A DNA stretch of 50,908 bases, from positions 1-50,908 of the forward strand of contig NZ_VSRY01000150.1 of assembly GCF_008271805.1 (NCBI RefSeq), in the 5' to 3' direction. Made by a program: the position numbers and the translations under genes. The notes beneath the pieces were generated by a model. That model was not told the DNA's origin. It did not search any database and worked only from the letters and a program-made list of their open reading frames with translations. Positions 40,936 through 49,272 of the stretch are shown here, piece by piece; position 1 is the stretch's first letter, and the number at the start of each line of letters is the position of its first letter. The DNA comes from Streptomyces sp. TRM49041. GTDB taxonomy: Bacteria > Actinomycetota > Actinomycetes > Streptomycetales > Streptomycetaceae.

Positions 40936-41068
40936 TGGAGCTTCTGGTGCGTGACTTGTGCGTCGTGCGTGCTGAATGTTCAGCGACGATTTGACTGCCC
41001 GTCAAGGGCATGAACAGGTCAAGCGGGTTCGCATACCGTACTGCCGGGGCACCGGACGGGCCTTCCGG

Positions 41069-41524
41069 CTACTGAACGCAGAACTCGTTTCCCTCGGGGT
41101 CGGTCATGACGGTCCACCGGCCTCCGGGTTCGTCGACGTGCCGCAGCACCGACGCGCCGAGCGCCTCGAGACGGACGACCTCGCCTTCCCGGTCGAGGTC
41201 GGCTCCGGCGTGCAGGTCGACGTGCAGCCGGTTCTTCGTCGTCTTCGGCTCGGGCACGCGCTGGAAGAGCAGCCGCCTGCCCAGGCCGGCGCCGCTCTCC
41301 GGTTCGTATGCGTCGTCCGGATGGCGGACGGCGGCCAGATCCCGCCATGCGCGGCGGCCGTGCGCCTCGACGGTCAGGTCGGCCGGTACGTGTCCGAGGC
41401 CCAGCAGCCGCTCGATGAGGGGGCTGTTGTCCTCGACCAGATAGCCCAGCGCCTGCGCCCAGAAGTCGGCCTGGGCGTGCGGGTCGGCCGCGTCGATCAC
41501 AAGCTTCCAGTGGAGTGTGGTCAT
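41069..41524 (-). CDS. VOC-family (glyoxalase-like) protein
   Basis: 151-residue vicinal-oxygen-chelate protein of the PhnB/glyoxalase-like group common in streptomycetes. It starts MTTLHWKLVIDAADPHAQADFW, has the central KNRLHVDLHAGAD strand and ends WTVMTDPEGNEFCV. Metal ligands are not fully certain; H in RLHVDL and E in GNEF are likely. The substrate is unknown. ATG at 41524 lies inside a palindrome, with no room for a ribosome site, so the mRNA is probably leaderless. It is divergent from a CGNR regulator. Confidence 0.88.
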   Translation of the reverse strand: MTTLHWKLVIDAADPHAQADFWAQALGYLVEDNSPLIERLLGLGHVPADLTVEAHGRRAWRDLAAVRHPDDAYEPESGAGLGRRLLFQRVPEPKTTKNRLHVDLHAGADLDREGEVVRLEALGASVLRHVDEPGGRWTVMTDPEGNEFCVQ

Positions 41525-41548
41525 GTAACCGTTTATATTGGTTACATG
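41522..41548. promoter_or_regulatory. palindrome spanning both start codons (VOC / CGNR)
   Basis: CATGTAACC (41522-41530), GTTTATATT and GGTTACATG (41540-41548) form a perfect 9-bp inverted repeat. Its outer triplets are the two ATG codons of divergent genes. TATATT (41534-41539) sits 6 nt before the CGNR ATG, the leaderless -10 spacing; TATAAA is placed similarly on the minus strand. Confidence 0.75.
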
Positions 41549-42151
41549 ACCGAGGCAGCAACAGGACTGACCCTGTACACGCCGGAGGGTCGCCCCTATC
41601 GCTTCGATCCGGGGGCTCTCTGCCTGGAACTGCTCACGACGGGCGGTCCGGGCCCACTGGCCCGCTACGAGGTCCTGGACACCCCGGCCGGCCTGCACGC
41701 CTGGCTGACGGCCGGCAGGCTCGCCCCGGGCCCGCCGCTCACCGTCGAGCCCGCCGACCTCCCCGCCGTACGGGAACTCCGTGACGCCCTCCACGGCCTC
41801 GCCGCCGCCCGCGCCCACCTCAGGCCGCTGGAGCCCGCGGAGGTGGCGGTGGTCAACGCGGCCGCCGCCGACGCCCCCCTGGCCGTCCGCATGACCCCGG
41901 AGGGCCACCGCGAATGGGCACCGGGCGCCACGGTGGCCGCCCTCCGGTCCACGATCGCCCGCGACGCCATCGCCCTGTTCACGGGCCCGCACGCCCACCG
42001 TGTGCGCGAGTGCGGCGCCCACGACTGCTTCCTGCTCTTCGTCGACACGTCCCGTCCGGGGCGCCGCCGCTGGTGCGCCATGGAACGCTGCGGCAACCGT
42101 CAGAAGGTCCGCACCCACCGCGCCCGCACGGCTCCGAAGGACCCCGGCTGA
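41546..42151 (+). CDS. CGNR zinc-finger / ABATE-domain regulator
   Basis: 201-residue protein: an N-terminal ABATE domain (about 15-140, FDPGALCLELLTTG at its start) and a C-terminal CGNR zinc finger with C156, C161, C177 and C182 (ECGAHDC, FVDTSRPGRRRWC, RCGNRQKV). It probably binds DNA as a stress-response regulator. ATG at 41546 is chosen over longer open sequence because the upstream codons run through the VOC gene and the palindrome. The likely target is that palindrome, which would give autoregulation and control of the VOC gene. Confidence 0.9.
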   Translation: MTEAATGLTLYTPEGRPYRFDPGALCLELLTTGGPGPLARYEVLDTPAGLHAWLTAGRLAPGPPLTVEPADLPAVRELRDALHGLAAARAHLRPLEPAEVAVVNAAAADAPLAVRMTPEGHREWAPGATVAALRSTIARDAIALFTGPHAHRVRECGAHDCFLLFVDTSRPGRRRWCAMERCGNRQKVRTHRARTAPKDPG

Positions 42152-42199
42152 TGCTGCGCGTCGCGGGGGGCGAGGGCCGCGCACGAGGGCGCCCCGCAC

Positions 42200-43321
42200 T
42201 CAGACGCGCGGCGCCTCGGGCTCCGGAGTGGCCGACGGGCGCTCGGCGGCGGTCGGCACGGAGGTCCCCGAGGGTGACTGGGTCCTGGCCGCCGCCTCCG
42301 CCGCGAGCCGGGCCGCCCGCGCGCGGGTGCGGTGCGCCGTACGCAAGGCGTCCCACGTCAGGATCGTCAGCGCGAGCCACACCAGCGCGAACCCCGCCCA
42401 CCGCTCCGGCGGCATGGCCTCCCGGAAGTACAGGACGCCCAGCAGGAACTGGAACACCGGCGCCAGGTACTGCAGCAGCCCCAGCGTCGACAGCGGCACC
42501 CGAATCGCCGCCGCCCCGAAGCAGACCAGCGGCACCGCCGTGACCAGCCCGGTCGACGCGAGCAGCGCCATGTGCCCGACGCCCGCCGTGCCGAAGGCGG
42601 CCTCGCCCCGGGAGCCCAGCCACAGCAGGTACGCGACGGCCGGCAGGAACTGGATGGCGGTCTCCGCGCCGAGCGACTCGAGACCGCCCAGATTGACCTT
42701 CTTCTTCACCAGGCCGTACGTCGCGAACGAGAACGCCAGCACCAGCGAGATCCACGGCGGCCTGCCGTACCCGACGGCCAGCACCAGCACCGCCGCGAAG
42801 GCGATGCCCACCGCCGCCCACTGCGCCCGCCGCAGCCGCTCCTTCAGCAGGACGACGCCCATGGCGATGGTGACCAGCGGGTTGATGAAGTAGCCGAGGG
42901 ACGCCTCGACGACATGGCCCGCGTTCACGGACCAGATGTAGACGCCCCAGTTGACGGTGATCACCGCGGCGGCGACCGCGATCAGGCCCAGCTTGCGCGG
43001 CTGGCGCACCAGATCCGGTATCCAGGCCCAGCGGCGTACGACAAGGAGCGCGACCGCGACGGCCACGAGCGACCAGGCCATCCGGTGGGCCAGGATCTCG
43101 ACGGCTCCCGCCGGCTGAAGCAGGGGCCAGTACAGGGGGACGAGGCCCCACATGCCGTAGGCCCCGATGCCGTAAAGGAGGCCGGCCTTCTGGTCGCCGC
43201 CGGCCCCGCCGCCCCCGCCACTCCTCGCCGCCACTCGCCGCCCGCCCTTCGAATCCCCGGCGTCCGCCGTCCCGCGCCCGCTGTCCGGATGACGGTAACG
43301 CCGCGTGGGACGGCCTGTCAT
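42200..43321 (-). CDS. rarD: EamA-family transporter RarD
   Basis: 373-residue permease with ten predicted helices (DMT superfamily, RarD subfamily). GIGAYGMWGLVPLYWPLL opens the first helix, ITVNWGVYIWSVNAGHVVEASLGYFINPL is the RarD signature, and LQYLAPVFQFLLGVLYFREAM the mirrored one. The N-terminal 45 residues and C-terminal 45 residues are low-complexity cytoplasmic tails. ATG at 43321. Substrate unknown; RarD proteins are often listed as chloramphenicol-sensitive, which is not a proven function. Confidence 0.9.
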   Translation of the reverse strand: MTGRPTRRYRHPDSGRGTADAGDSKGGRRVAARSGGGGGAGGDQKAGLLYGIGAYGMWGLVPLYWPLLQPAGAVEILAHRMAWSLVAVAVALLVVRRWAWIPDLVRQPRKLGLIAVAAAVITVNWGVYIWSVNAGHVVEASLGYFINPLVTIAMGVVLLKERLRRAQWAAVGIAFAAVLVLAVGYGRPPWISLVLAFSFATYGLVKKKVNLGGLESLGAETAIQFLPAVAYLLWLGSRGEAAFGTAGVGHMALLASTGLVTAVPLVCFGAAAIRVPLSTLGLLQYLAPVFQFLLGVLYFREAMPPERWAGFALVWLALTILTWDALRTAHRTRARAARLAAEAAARTQSPSGTSVPTAAERPSATPEPEAPRV

Positions 43322-43353
43322 GCCCGTATCGCGATACGGTCATGACGCGTCCG

Positions 43354-43656
43354 TCACAGGGACTTGAGCGCCTCGGCGACGCTCTCCGCGAGTGGCTTCG
43401 TCGGCCGGCCGATGAGCCGCGCGAGGTCCCCGCCGGTCCCGGCCCGCAGCCCGCGCGCGATGGCCTGGTCGACGTCGACCAGGATCGCGGCGAACGCCTC
43501 GGGAAGGCCCGCGCCCGTCAGGATCTCGAGGTGCGTCCCGGCGGGGACGTCGCTGTACACGATGTCCTTGCCGGACTGGCGGGCGATCTCCGCCGCGTAC
43601 TCCGCGAACGACCACGCGGTGTCGCCGCTCAGCTCGTACGCCCGGCCGATGTGCAA
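43354..43656 (-). pseudogene. SDR/NmrA-type quinone oxidoreductase, C-terminal fragment
   Basis: About 100 codons matching the C-terminal third of a QOR2-like NAD(P)H-binding oxidoreductase: GRAYELSGDTAWSFAEYAAE, IVYSDVP, then GRPTKPLAESVAEAL. The Rossmann domain (about 180 residues) is missing. The fragment stops at 43656, where the 3' part of another gene begins on the opposite strand. The ATG at 43656 is chance. The remaining frame is intact, so the loss is recent. Confidence 0.8.
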
Positions 43657-43780
43657 CTACTCGCCGACCGCGCTGGGCCGCGAGGCGGCCGAGCAGGTGT
43701 GGGCCCCGGCGCGCTGGTCCGAGCGGTCCCTGGGTGCCGTCGAGCAGGCCCGCCGGGCATACGACGAGGCCCGGTCCTGA
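43655..43780 (+). pseudogene. HxlR-type regulator, C-terminal fragment
   Basis: The frame NYSPTALGREAAEQVWAPAR and the following WSERSLGAVEQARRAYDEAR resembles the last wing and helix of HxlR-family winged-helix proteins (Y-x-LTPLGR, W-x-E, AR-x-x-YD). The DNA-binding part is absent. It is joined back to back with the oxidoreductase fragment at about 43655. Confidence 0.55.
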
Positions 43781-43815
43781 GCCGGCCGTCACCAGCCGTT
43801 CAGGACCGGGCCTCG
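43765..43815. terminator. 16-bp inverted repeat before korB
   Basis: CGAGGCCCGGTCCTGA (43765-43780) and TCAGGACCGGGCCTCG (43800-43815) flank a 19-nt loop. It overlaps the end of the HxlR fragment and lies 63 nt from the korB stop, so it can terminate in both directions. Confidence 0.75.
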
Positions 43816-43877
43816 CGCAGTGCGTCCCGTGGAGGAATCACGTCCCGTGGACTGTGCGGAGCGCGTGGGGAGCCGGG

Positions 43878-44930
43878 TCAGCCGACGACCGTCCATGTGT
43901 CGTTGCCGGACAGCAGCGCCGCCAGGTCGCCCTTGCCGTGCTGCTCGACCGCCGCGTCCAGCTGGTCCGCCATCTGCGTGTCGTACACCGGACGCTCGAC
44001 GCTCCGGAACACCCCGATCGGCGTGTGGTGCAGCGTGTCCGGGTCGGCGAGCCGCGACAGCGCGAACGCTCCCGTCGGGGAGGTCGCGTGCGCGTCGTGG
44101 ACCAGGACCCGGGTCTCGTTCTCCGGCGTGATGTCCACGACCTTCAGGTCGCCGGTCGCCGGGTCCCGTACGACACCCTTCGAGCCCTCGGGGCCGAAGC
44201 GGATCGGCTGCCCGTGCTCCAGGCGGATCACCGCGTTCTCGGCCTGCTCCTTGTCCTTGAGGATCTCGAAAGCGCCGTCGTTGAAGATGTTGCAGTTCTG
44301 GTAGATCTCCACCAGCGCCGTGCCCGAGTGGTCGGCGGCCTGTCGCAGCACCTCCGTCAGATGCTTGCGGTCCGAGTCGACGGTCCGCGCCACGAACGAC
44401 GCCTCCGCGCCCAGCGCCAGCGACACCGGGTTGAAGGGCGCGTCCAGCGAGCCCATCGGCGTCGACTTGGTGACCTTGCCGACCTCGGAGGTCGGCGAGT
44501 ACTGGCCCTTGGTCAGACCGTAGATCCGGTTGTTGAACAGCAGGATCTTGAGGTTGACGTTCCGGCGCAGCGCGTGGATCAGATGGTTGCCGCCGATGGA
44601 GAGCGCGTCGCCGTCACCGGTGACCACCCAGACCGACAGGTCCCGGCGCGAGCTGGCCAGACCGGTCGCGATGGCCGGGGCGCGGCCGTGGATGGAGTGC
44701 ATCCCGTAGGTGTTCATGTAGTACGGGAAACGGGACGAGCAGCCGATGCCGGAGACGAAGACGATGTTCTCCTTCGCCAGACCGAGCTCGGGCATGAAAC
44801 CCTGCACGGCGGCGAGGATCGCGTAGTCGCCGCAGCCGGGACACCAGCGCACTTCCTGGTCGGACTTGAAGTCCTTCATGGACTGCTTGGTCTCGGCCTT
44901 GGGCACCAGGGTCAGGGCTTCACTTGGCAT
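43878..44930 (-). CDS. korB: 2-oxoacid:ferredoxin oxidoreductase, beta subunit
   Basis: 350-residue thiamine-diphosphate subunit of KorAB, which converts 2-oxoglutarate (or another 2-oxoacid) and CoA to acyl-CoA and reduced ferredoxin. Iron-sulfur ligands are C30 and C33 (WCPGCGDY), C64 (GIGCSSR) and the Cys in YQNCNIFND. The thiamine motif runs from GDGDALSIGGNHLIHALRRN to LLFNNRIYGLTKGQ. Length is normal. Its start overlaps korA by 11 nt. It works with the KorA subunit just upstream. Confidence 0.95.
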   Translation of the reverse strand: MPSEALTLVPKAETKQSMKDFKSDQEVRWCPGCGDYAILAAVQGFMPELGLAKENIVFVSGIGCSSRFPYYMNTYGMHSIHGRAPAIATGLASSRRDLSVWVVTGDGDALSIGGNHLIHALRRNVNLKILLFNNRIYGLTKGQYSPTSEVGKVTKSTPMGSLDAPFNPVSLALGAEASFVARTVDSDRKHLTEVLRQAADHSGTALVEIYQNCNIFNDGAFEILKDKEQAENAVIRLEHGQPIRFGPEGSKGVVRDPATGDLKVVDITPENETRVLVHDAHATSPTGAFALSRLADPDTLHHTPIGVFRSVERPVYDTQMADQLDAAVEQHGKGDLAALLSGNDTWTVVG

Positions 44931-46896
44931 CGATGGCCTCCTTGAGGGCCTTGGCGAGCTGCTCGGCCTTGAACGGCATGCCGTTGATCTGGGTGTGGCT
45001 GCGCGCGTCGACCAGGAATCTCGCGCGGATGAGCATCGCGAGCTGGCCCATGTTCATCTCCGGGACGACGACCCTCTCGTACCGCTTCAGGACTTCCCCC
45101 AGGTTCGCGGGGAACGGGTTGAGATGGCGTAGATGCGCCTGCGCGATCGATTCGCCCGCGCCGCGCAGCCGGCGCACGGCGGCGGTGATCGGCCCGTATG
45201 TGGACCCCCAGCCCAGCACCAGCGTGTCGGCGCCGTCCGGGTCCTCGACCTCCAGGTCGGGCACGGCGACGCCGTCGACCTTGGCCTGGCGGGTGCGGAC
45301 CATGAAGTCGTGGTTGGCCGGGTCGTAGGAGATGTTGCCCGTGCCGTCCTGCTTCTCGATGCCGCCGATACGGTGCTCCAGGCCCGGCGTGCCCGGCAGC
45401 GCCCAGGGGCGTGCGAGTGTCTCCGGGTCGCGCTTGTACGGCCAGAAGACGTCCGTGCCGTCGTCCAGGGTGTGGTTCGGGCCCGCCGCGAACGTGACGC
45501 TCAGATCCGGCAGGTCGTCCAGGTCCGGGATGCGCCACGGCTCGGAGCCGTTGGCCAGATAGCCGTCGGAGAGCAGGAAGACCGGCGTGCGGTACGTGAT
45601 CGCGATCCGCGCCGCCTCCAGGGCCGCGTCGAAGCAGTCCGCAGGGGTCCGGGGTGCGACCACCGGCACCGGCGCCTCGCCGTTCCGGCCGTACATCGCC
45701 TGGAGCAGGTCGGCCTGCTCCGTCTTGGTCGGCAGGCCGGTCGACGGCCCGCCGCGCTGGATGTCGATGATCAGCAGCGGCAGCTCCAGGGAGACCGCCA
45801 GGCCGATCGTCTCCGACTTCAGCGCCACACCCGGGCCCGACGTGGTCGTCACGGCCAGCGACCCGCCGAAGGCCGCGCCGAGCGCCGCGCCGATACCGGC
45901 GATCTCGTCCTCCGCCTGGAACGTCCGCACACCGAAGTTCTTGTGCTTGCTCAGCTCGTGCAGGATGTCGGACGCGGGCGTGATCGGGTACGAGCCCAGG
46001 TACAGCGGCAGATCCGCCTGCCGGGACGCCGCGATCAGTCCGTACGACAGGGCGAGGTTGCCGGAGATATTGCGGTACGTGCCCGTCGGGAACGCGGACG
46101 CCGCGGGGGCGACCTCGTACGAGACGGCGAAGTCCTCGGTCGTCTCGCCGAAGTTCCAGCCCGCCCGGAAGGCCGCCACGTTCGCCTCGGCGATCTGCGG
46201 CTTCTTCGCGAACTTCTGCCGCAGGAACTGCTCGGTCCCCTCGGTCGGCCGGTGGTACATCCACGACAGCAGACCCAGGGCGAACATGTTCTTGGACCGC
46301 TCGGCCTCCTTGCGGGACAGCCCGAAGTCCTTCAGCGCCTCTACCGTGAGGGTGGTCAGCGGCACCGGGTGGACGCGGTAGCCGTCCAGGGAGCCGTCCT
46401 CCAGCGGCGACGTCTCGTAGCCGACCTTCGCCATGGCGCGCTTCGCGAACTCGTCGGTGTTGACGATGATCTCGCTGCCGCGCGGCACGTCGCCGATGTT
46501 CGCCTTCAGCGCCGCCGGATTCATCGCGACCAGCACGTTCGGCGCGTCACCGGGGGTGAGGATGTCGTGGTCGGCGAAGTGCAGCTGGAACGACGACACA
46601 CCCGGAAGGGTCCCGGCGGGGGCGCGGATCTCGGCGGGGAAGTTCGGCAGCGTCGACAGGTCGTTGCCGAAGGACGCCGTCTCCGACGTGAACCGGTCAC
46701 CCGTCAGCTGCATACCGTCGCCGGAGTCACCCGCGAAGCGGATGATCACCCGGTCCAGACGGCGGACCTCCTTCTCCGAGTCACGCCGCTGCGCGAGAGT
46801 GCCGCGCTGCTCCCCGGCGGCGGCCTCGCCGGCCTCCCGGGCCGCCTTGGCCGCGCCGCCTGTCTGCTCGGCCGGGCTACTGACCTGGCTGGTCAC
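44920..46896 (-). CDS. korA: 2-oxoacid:ferredoxin oxidoreductase, alpha subunit (gamma-alpha fusion)
   Basis: 658-residue fusion of the gamma domain (about 45-240, RFAGDSGDGMQLTGDRF) and the alpha domain (about 265-658, GSYPITPASDILHELSKH, TTTSGPGVALKSE). This is the oxygen-tolerant actinobacterial type. GTG at 46896 is chosen because GGGAGG lies upstream; the 31 residues further upstream are leader. With korB it forms one operon. KorAB can replace or supplement 2-oxoglutarate dehydrogenase and supply low-potential electrons. Confidence 0.94.
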   Translation of the reverse strand: MTSQVSSPAEQTGGAAKAAREAGEAAAGEQRGTLAQRRDSEKEVRRLDRVIIRFAGDSGDGMQLTGDRFTSETASFGNDLSTLPNFPAEIRAPAGTLPGVSSFQLHFADHDILTPGDAPNVLVAMNPAALKANIGDVPRGSEIIVNTDEFAKRAMAKVGYETSPLEDGSLDGYRVHPVPLTTLTVEALKDFGLSRKEAERSKNMFALGLLSWMYHRPTEGTEQFLRQKFAKKPQIAEANVAAFRAGWNFGETTEDFAVSYEVAPAASAFPTGTYRNISGNLALSYGLIAASRQADLPLYLGSYPITPASDILHELSKHKNFGVRTFQAEDEIAGIGAALGAAFGGSLAVTTTSGPGVALKSETIGLAVSLELPLLIIDIQRGGPSTGLPTKTEQADLLQAMYGRNGEAPVPVVAPRTPADCFDAALEAARIAITYRTPVFLLSDGYLANGSEPWRIPDLDDLPDLSVTFAAGPNHTLDDGTDVFWPYKRDPETLARPWALPGTPGLEHRIGGIEKQDGTGNISYDPANHDFMVRTRQAKVDGVAVPDLEVEDPDGADTLVLGWGSTYGPITAAVRRLRGAGESIAQAHLRHLNPFPANLGEVLKRYERVVVPEMNMGQLAMLIRARFLVDARSHTQINGMPFKAEQLAKALKEAIDAK

Positions 46897-46927
46897 TGAA
46901 CTGGACCTCCCTCGAGACAAGGGATCT

Positions 46928-46978
46928 CCCCGCCGTCGGCGGGAGAACGCTCGGAAGACGGCCGGACGACCGGCCGTC
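46928..46978 (-). promoter_or_regulatory. structured leader of korAB
   Basis: GACGGCCGG-ACGA-CCGGCCGTC (46957-46978) and a smaller CCCGCC-GTC-GGCGGG lie between a possible -10 (TAGGGT, 46993-46988 on the minus strand) and korA. They may stabilise the 5' end or attenuate transcription. Confidence 0.35.
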
Positions 46979-47159
46979 CCAAGGCCCACCCTACGTCGGT
47001 AAGGGTTCCCTTCCCTGGACCGCTCATATGATGGACGCCGCTCTGAGACGCCCGTATGTCCTGGAACATCATGCTTCGTCTCCCCCTGTGTTCCACTGGA
47101 GCGGCACTCACGGCCCGGACTTTGGTCCTAGGCCGTTCAGGAGGCCGCGTGCCCGGGTC

Positions 47160-47831
47160 TCAGGTGTTCAGGTAGGTCAGCACCGCGAGTACCCGTCGAT
47201 GATCCCCGTCACTCGGCGAGAGGCCCAGCTTCAGGAAGATGTTGCTGACGTGCTTCTCCACCGCCCCGTCGCTCACCACCAGCTCGCGGGCGATCGCCGA
47301 GTTCGTCCTGCCCTCGGCCATCAGACCGAGGACCTCCCGCTCGCGTGGCGTCAGCCCGGCCAGTACGTCCTGCCGGCGGCTGCGGCCCAGCAGCTGCGCC
47401 ACCACCTCCGGGTCGAGGGCGGTGCCGCCGTTCGCGACGCGCACCACCGCGTCCACGAACTCGCGTACGTCGGCGACCCGGTCCTTCAGCAGATAGCCGA
47501 CGCCACGGCTGTTGCCGGCCAGCAGCTCGGTCGCGTACCGCTCCTCGACGTACTGCGACAGCACCAGCACCCCGACACCCGGGTGGTCCCTGCGCAGCCG
47601 TACCGCCGCCCGGACCCCCTCGCCCGTGTGGGTCGGCGGCATCCGTACGTCGGCGACGACCACGTCCGGCGGCGCTCCGTCGGCGGCGAGCCGGTCCACC
47701 GTCTTGACCAGCGCGTCCGCGTCCCCGACCCCCGCCACCACGGCATGCCCGCGGTCGGTCAGCAGTCGGGTCAGGCCCTCCCGGAGCAGTACGGAATCCT
47801 CGGCGATGACCACCCGCACCCTGTCGTCCAC
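47160..47831 (-). CDS. LuxR-type response regulator
   Basis: 223-residue NarL-family regulator. The receiver domain (1-120) has the acidic E11-D12 pair, phospho-acceptor D61 in VVADVRMPP and K in YLLKDR. The C-terminal LuxR helix-turn-helix is LTPREREVLGLMAEGRTNSA then IARELVVSDGAVEKHVSNIF. GTG at 47831 starts MDDRVRVVIAEDS. It lies 105 nt behind the sensor kinase gene, same strand. The targets are unknown; the divergent nuoA2 promoter is a candidate. Confidence 0.93.
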   Translation of the reverse strand: MDDRVRVVIAEDSVLLREGLTRLLTDRGHAVVAGVGDADALVKTVDRLAADGAPPDVVVADVRMPPTHTGEGVRAAVRLRRDHPGVGVLVLSQYVEERYATELLAGNSRGVGYLLKDRVADVREFVDAVVRVANGGTALDPEVVAQLLGRSRRQDVLAGLTPREREVLGLMAEGRTNSAIARELVVSDGAVEKHVSNIFLKLGLSPSDGDHRRVLAVLTYLNT

Positions 47832-47936
47832 GGTCCCCCGCCCCCCACTTCGATCCGCTCAGGTCCGGTGATGTCCACCGTCGTCACCAGCATCGCAGGA
47901 TCTCCGCCCCTACGGGCGAACAGTGTTCAACTGCGT

Positions 47937-49091
47937 TCAACCGCGCCAGGGCAGTTCGGCGCTGACCGTCGTGGGCCCGCCGGCGGGGGAGTGCACGGCG
48001 AGGATGCCGTCGACGGCGTCGAGGCGTTCGGCGAGGCCGGCCAGGCCGGTGCCGCCCGCGGGGTCGGCGCCGCCGTGGCCGTCGTCGGCGACCTGGAGGA
48101 GGAGCCGGTCGCCGGTGCGCCAGACGTCGACGGTGGCGTGGCGGGCACGGGCGTGCTTGGAGACGTTCTGGAGCAGTTCCGAGACGGTGAAGTACGCGAT
48201 GCCCTCGATGGCGGGGGCGGGCCGGTTCGGCAGGTCCACGTCGACGGTGACCGGGACGGTGCACCGGGAGGCGACGGCCGAGAGCGCGGCGTCGAGGCCG
48301 CGGTCGGTGAGGACGGCGGGGTGGATGCCCCGGGCGAGGTCGCGCAGCTCCTGGAGGGCGAGCTTCACCTCGCCGTGGGCCTCCTCGACCATGCGCGCCG
48401 CGGCCTCCGGGTCCTCGGTGGCCTTCTCCCTGGCCAGGCCGAGGTCCATGGCGAGGGCGACGAGACGGGCCTGGGCGCCGTCGTGCAGGTCGCGTTCGAT
48501 ACGGCGCAGATCCGCGGCGGCCGCGTCCACGACCACGCCCCGGTCCGACTCCAGCTCCGCGACCCGCCGCTCCAGCCCGTCCGAGGGCCCGAGCAGCCCC
48601 CGCACCATCGCCCTGTCCGCGTTCGTCAGGGCACGGGCGACATACGGCAGCGCGGGCAGCAGTACGGTCAGCCCCACCAGCGTCAGGGCGAAGGTCAGCA
48701 CCCCCCACGGCAGCCGGATGAACCCGAACAGGACCGTCCGCCACGCCACCGGGTCCCGCAGCGTCGTCCAGATCCGTGCGACTGGCCCGCTCCCCGGCCG
48801 GTACGGCAGCCGGCTCGGCTCGTCGACCCGTACGCCCAGCAGCGCCCGGGCCCGCGCACGCTCCGCCCGGCCCAGCAACCGCGCCCCGGCCAGCCCCGCG
48901 GCCAGCAGCGGCAGCCCGACGACGGTCACGGACAGCGCCGCCCCGGCGACCACCGTGACCGTGACGTACACGAAGGCGATGAGCGATACTGGCAGGTTCG
49001 ACAGGAGGTGGGAGACCTCCTTCCACATGGCCGCCCCGAACCCGGTACGGGAGGGAGGAACGGGAGCCGGGCGGTTGCTGGGCGTGGTCAT
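47937..49091 (-). CDS. sensor histidine kinase (NarX/DesK type)
   Basis: 384-residue membrane sensor. About four helices at 31-70 and 118-155 form the input part, with no large outside domain. The HisKA_3 helix is RRIERDLHDGAQARL (H203), and the HATPase_c domain ends the protein (SELLQNVSKHARARHATV, VADDGHGGAD, GTGLAGLAERL). ATG at 49091. It pairs with the regulator just downstream and is divergent from nuoA2. A membrane or quinone-linked signal is plausible. Confidence 0.93.
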   Translation of the reverse strand: MTTPSNRPAPVPPSRTGFGAAMWKEVSHLLSNLPVSLIAFVYVTVTVVAGAALSVTVVGLPLLAAGLAGARLLGRAERARARALLGVRVDEPSRLPYRPGSGPVARIWTTLRDPVAWRTVLFGFIRLPWGVLTFALTLVGLTVLLPALPYVARALTNADRAMVRGLLGPSDGLERRVAELESDRGVVVDAAAADLRRIERDLHDGAQARLVALAMDLGLAREKATEDPEAAARMVEEAHGEVKLALQELRDLARGIHPAVLTDRGLDAALSAVASRCTVPVTVDVDLPNRPAPAIEGIAYFTVSELLQNVSKHARARHATVDVWRTGDRLLLQVADDGHGGADPAGGTGLAGLAERLDAVDGILAVHSPAGGPTTVSAELPWRG

Positions 49092-49148
49092 GGCGACCAG
49101 CCTGCCGGGGCGAAGTCGGGTGCGCCATGGGGCACATGGGTGGGGGCG

Positions 49149-49166
49149 GGTGGGGATAACCCCACC
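49149..49166. other. small hairpin in the kinase / nuoA2 intergenic region
   Basis: GGTGGGG (49149-49155), ATAA and CCCCACC (49160-49166) form a 7-bp stem in the 181-nt divergent region. TAGACT at 49208-49213 is a possible -10 for nuoA2. Confidence 0.35.
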
Positions 49167-49272
49167 TCATGTGTGGCACGGCTGATTACCCGCGCTTTGC
49201 CAGGGCCTAGACTCCCGTGCGTACAGATCGCCGGATCGGCGCCCGTGGGGGCAGGAGGAGAGAGGGACGGAC

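Noticed and set aside
39488..41011. 507-codon Arg-rich frame over the M28 gene
   Set aside because: It shares the strand with the aminopeptidase in another frame, is composed of Arg/His runs and matches no family.
40976..41545. Upstream extension of the CGNR regulator frame
   Set aside because: It runs antisense through the VOC gene and the palindrome; the ATG at 41546 gives the family's usual start.
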